Part shown: piece by piece, positions 22,592 to 22,987 of the stretch | Numbering within the stretch: the first letter of the stretch is position 1 | How the letters are laid out: every line of letters starts with the position of its first letter | Assembly (NCBI GenBank): GCA_934196725.1 | Contig: CAKPWR010000044.1 | Span: forward strand, 1-22,987 | From: an uncultured Prevotella sp. | Lineage (GTDB): Bacteria; Bacteroidota; Bacteroidia; Bacteroidales; Bacteroidaceae | Reading direction: 5' to 3' | Length of the DNA stretch: 22,987 bases | Program-made: the position numbers and the translations under genes | The notes under the pieces: model-generated | Seen by the model: only the letters and a program-made list of their open reading frames with translations | Database searches by the model: none | What the model was told of the DNA's origin: nothing

Positions 22592-22987
22592 GATAATGTA
22601 CATACACTACGACTGAAGTTGTTTCAGCTGGTCTTCTGTTAATCCTGTAGCTTGTATGATTTGAGTCCAAGACATACCCATTGCCAACAAATTACGGGCT
22701 ACTTCCAAACCTTTAGACAATTCACCTTCAGCACGACCTTCAGCACGACCTTCTGCACGACCTTCAGCACGACCTTCTGCTCGACCTTTAGCAATTCCTT
22801 TTTCCATTCCTCTCTTCTCATCAAACTTTCTGGTGGCATATATATCACGCATATTCTTGATGTCCTCATCATAAAGCTCAAGTTCTTCGCGGGAAAGCTT
22901 GCGGAGGTCACCTATCTCTGCCAACTTGCGGAAGACTGGATACTTCTCGCTGAATGGCATCTGCTCAAACATGTTCATATTCTTCAT
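22592..22987. repeat. Direct repeat D, copy 2 (rpn 3' half), continues beyond window
   Basis: Matches 17260-17655 with about four substitutions. Starts at the same GATAATGTACATACA boundary outside the rpn stop. Confidence 0.95.
22607..22987 (-). CDS. Rpn family protein, C-terminal part (5' end outside window)
   Basis: 126 or more C-terminal residues, identical in protein to the tail of the 17275-17863 pseudogene: MKNMNMFEQMPFSEKYPVF, RKLAEIGDLRKLSREELEL, five GRAE-type units, SWTQIIQATGLTEDQLKQL. Whether the nuclease domain is present lies outside the window. This second member of the subfamily may be the intact parent of the deleted copy. The DNA differs by four silent changes (for example GTC/ATC, CTC/TTC on the + strand), so both have changed only synonymously. 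Confidence 0.85.
   Translation of the reverse strand: MKNMNMFEQMPFSEKYPVFRKLAEIGDLRKLSREELELYDEDIKNMRDIYATRKFDEKRGMEKGIAKGRAEGRAEGRAEGRAEGRAEGELSKGLEVARNLLAMGMSWTQIIQATGLTEDQLKQLQS

Overview
The window looks like a chromosomal segment of a gut Bacteroidota bacterium, most likely Prevotella/Segatella. The evidence is the TAnnTTTG -7 promoter boxes, weak Shine-Dalgarno signals, fimbrillin/DUF5119 lipoprotein operon, GLUG-repeat surface protein, M20-type ArgE and the dut-TPR-DUF4292-EnvC-like gene order. No database search was possible, so names rest on motifs and remembered family features.

Layout. 1-1514 (-): 3'-truncated long-chain acyl-CoA synthetase, divergent from an ArgE-type M20 deacylase (1643-2707, +). 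2750-4370: an Rpn-family nuclease gene (-) followed by a second, 5'-truncated copy of the argE 3' third. 4370-4695: a large nested palindromic element. 4967-9176 (-): DUF5119 lipoprotein plus three fimbrillin-like lipoproteins. 9542-14505 (-): dut, TPR protein, DUF4292 lipoprotein and EnvC-like murein hydrolase activator, with overlapping or closely spaced ends. 14681-15142 (-): small AT-rich lipoprotein gene wedged between dut and dgt. 15316-16653 (+): dGTPase. 16660-19600: accessory island with a small helical protein, an rpn gene lacking its nuclease core and an overlapping two-gene module, bounded by a 213-bp direct repeat. 19601-22540: complex upstream region, a GLUG surface protein and a 49-aa peptide gene. 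22592-22987: a second copy of the rpn 3' half, running off the edge.

Main observation. Three separate accessory insertions are each flanked by long direct repeats of local DNA, as a single-crossover (Campbell-type) insertion would leave: (i) the argE 3' end around rpn; (ii) the dut/dgt divergent promoter around a lipoprotein gene; (iii) a 213-bp module around rpn' plus a gene pair. The argE copies differ at about 22 of 398 positions but by only one amino acid. They therefore probably diverged as working genes in different lineages before being joined. Rpn proteins, reported in E. coli as recombination-promoting nucleases and as toxin/intragenic-antitoxin phage defence genes, occur in two of the three insertions and again at the right edge. 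The two related right-hand copies keep the C-terminal domain with its tetrapeptide repeats; the only one visible in full has lost its nuclease core, as expected of an orphan antitoxin-like half.

Small palindromic elements recur just behind three genes (argE', the EnvC-like gene, dgt). One seems to have inserted with a short target duplication.
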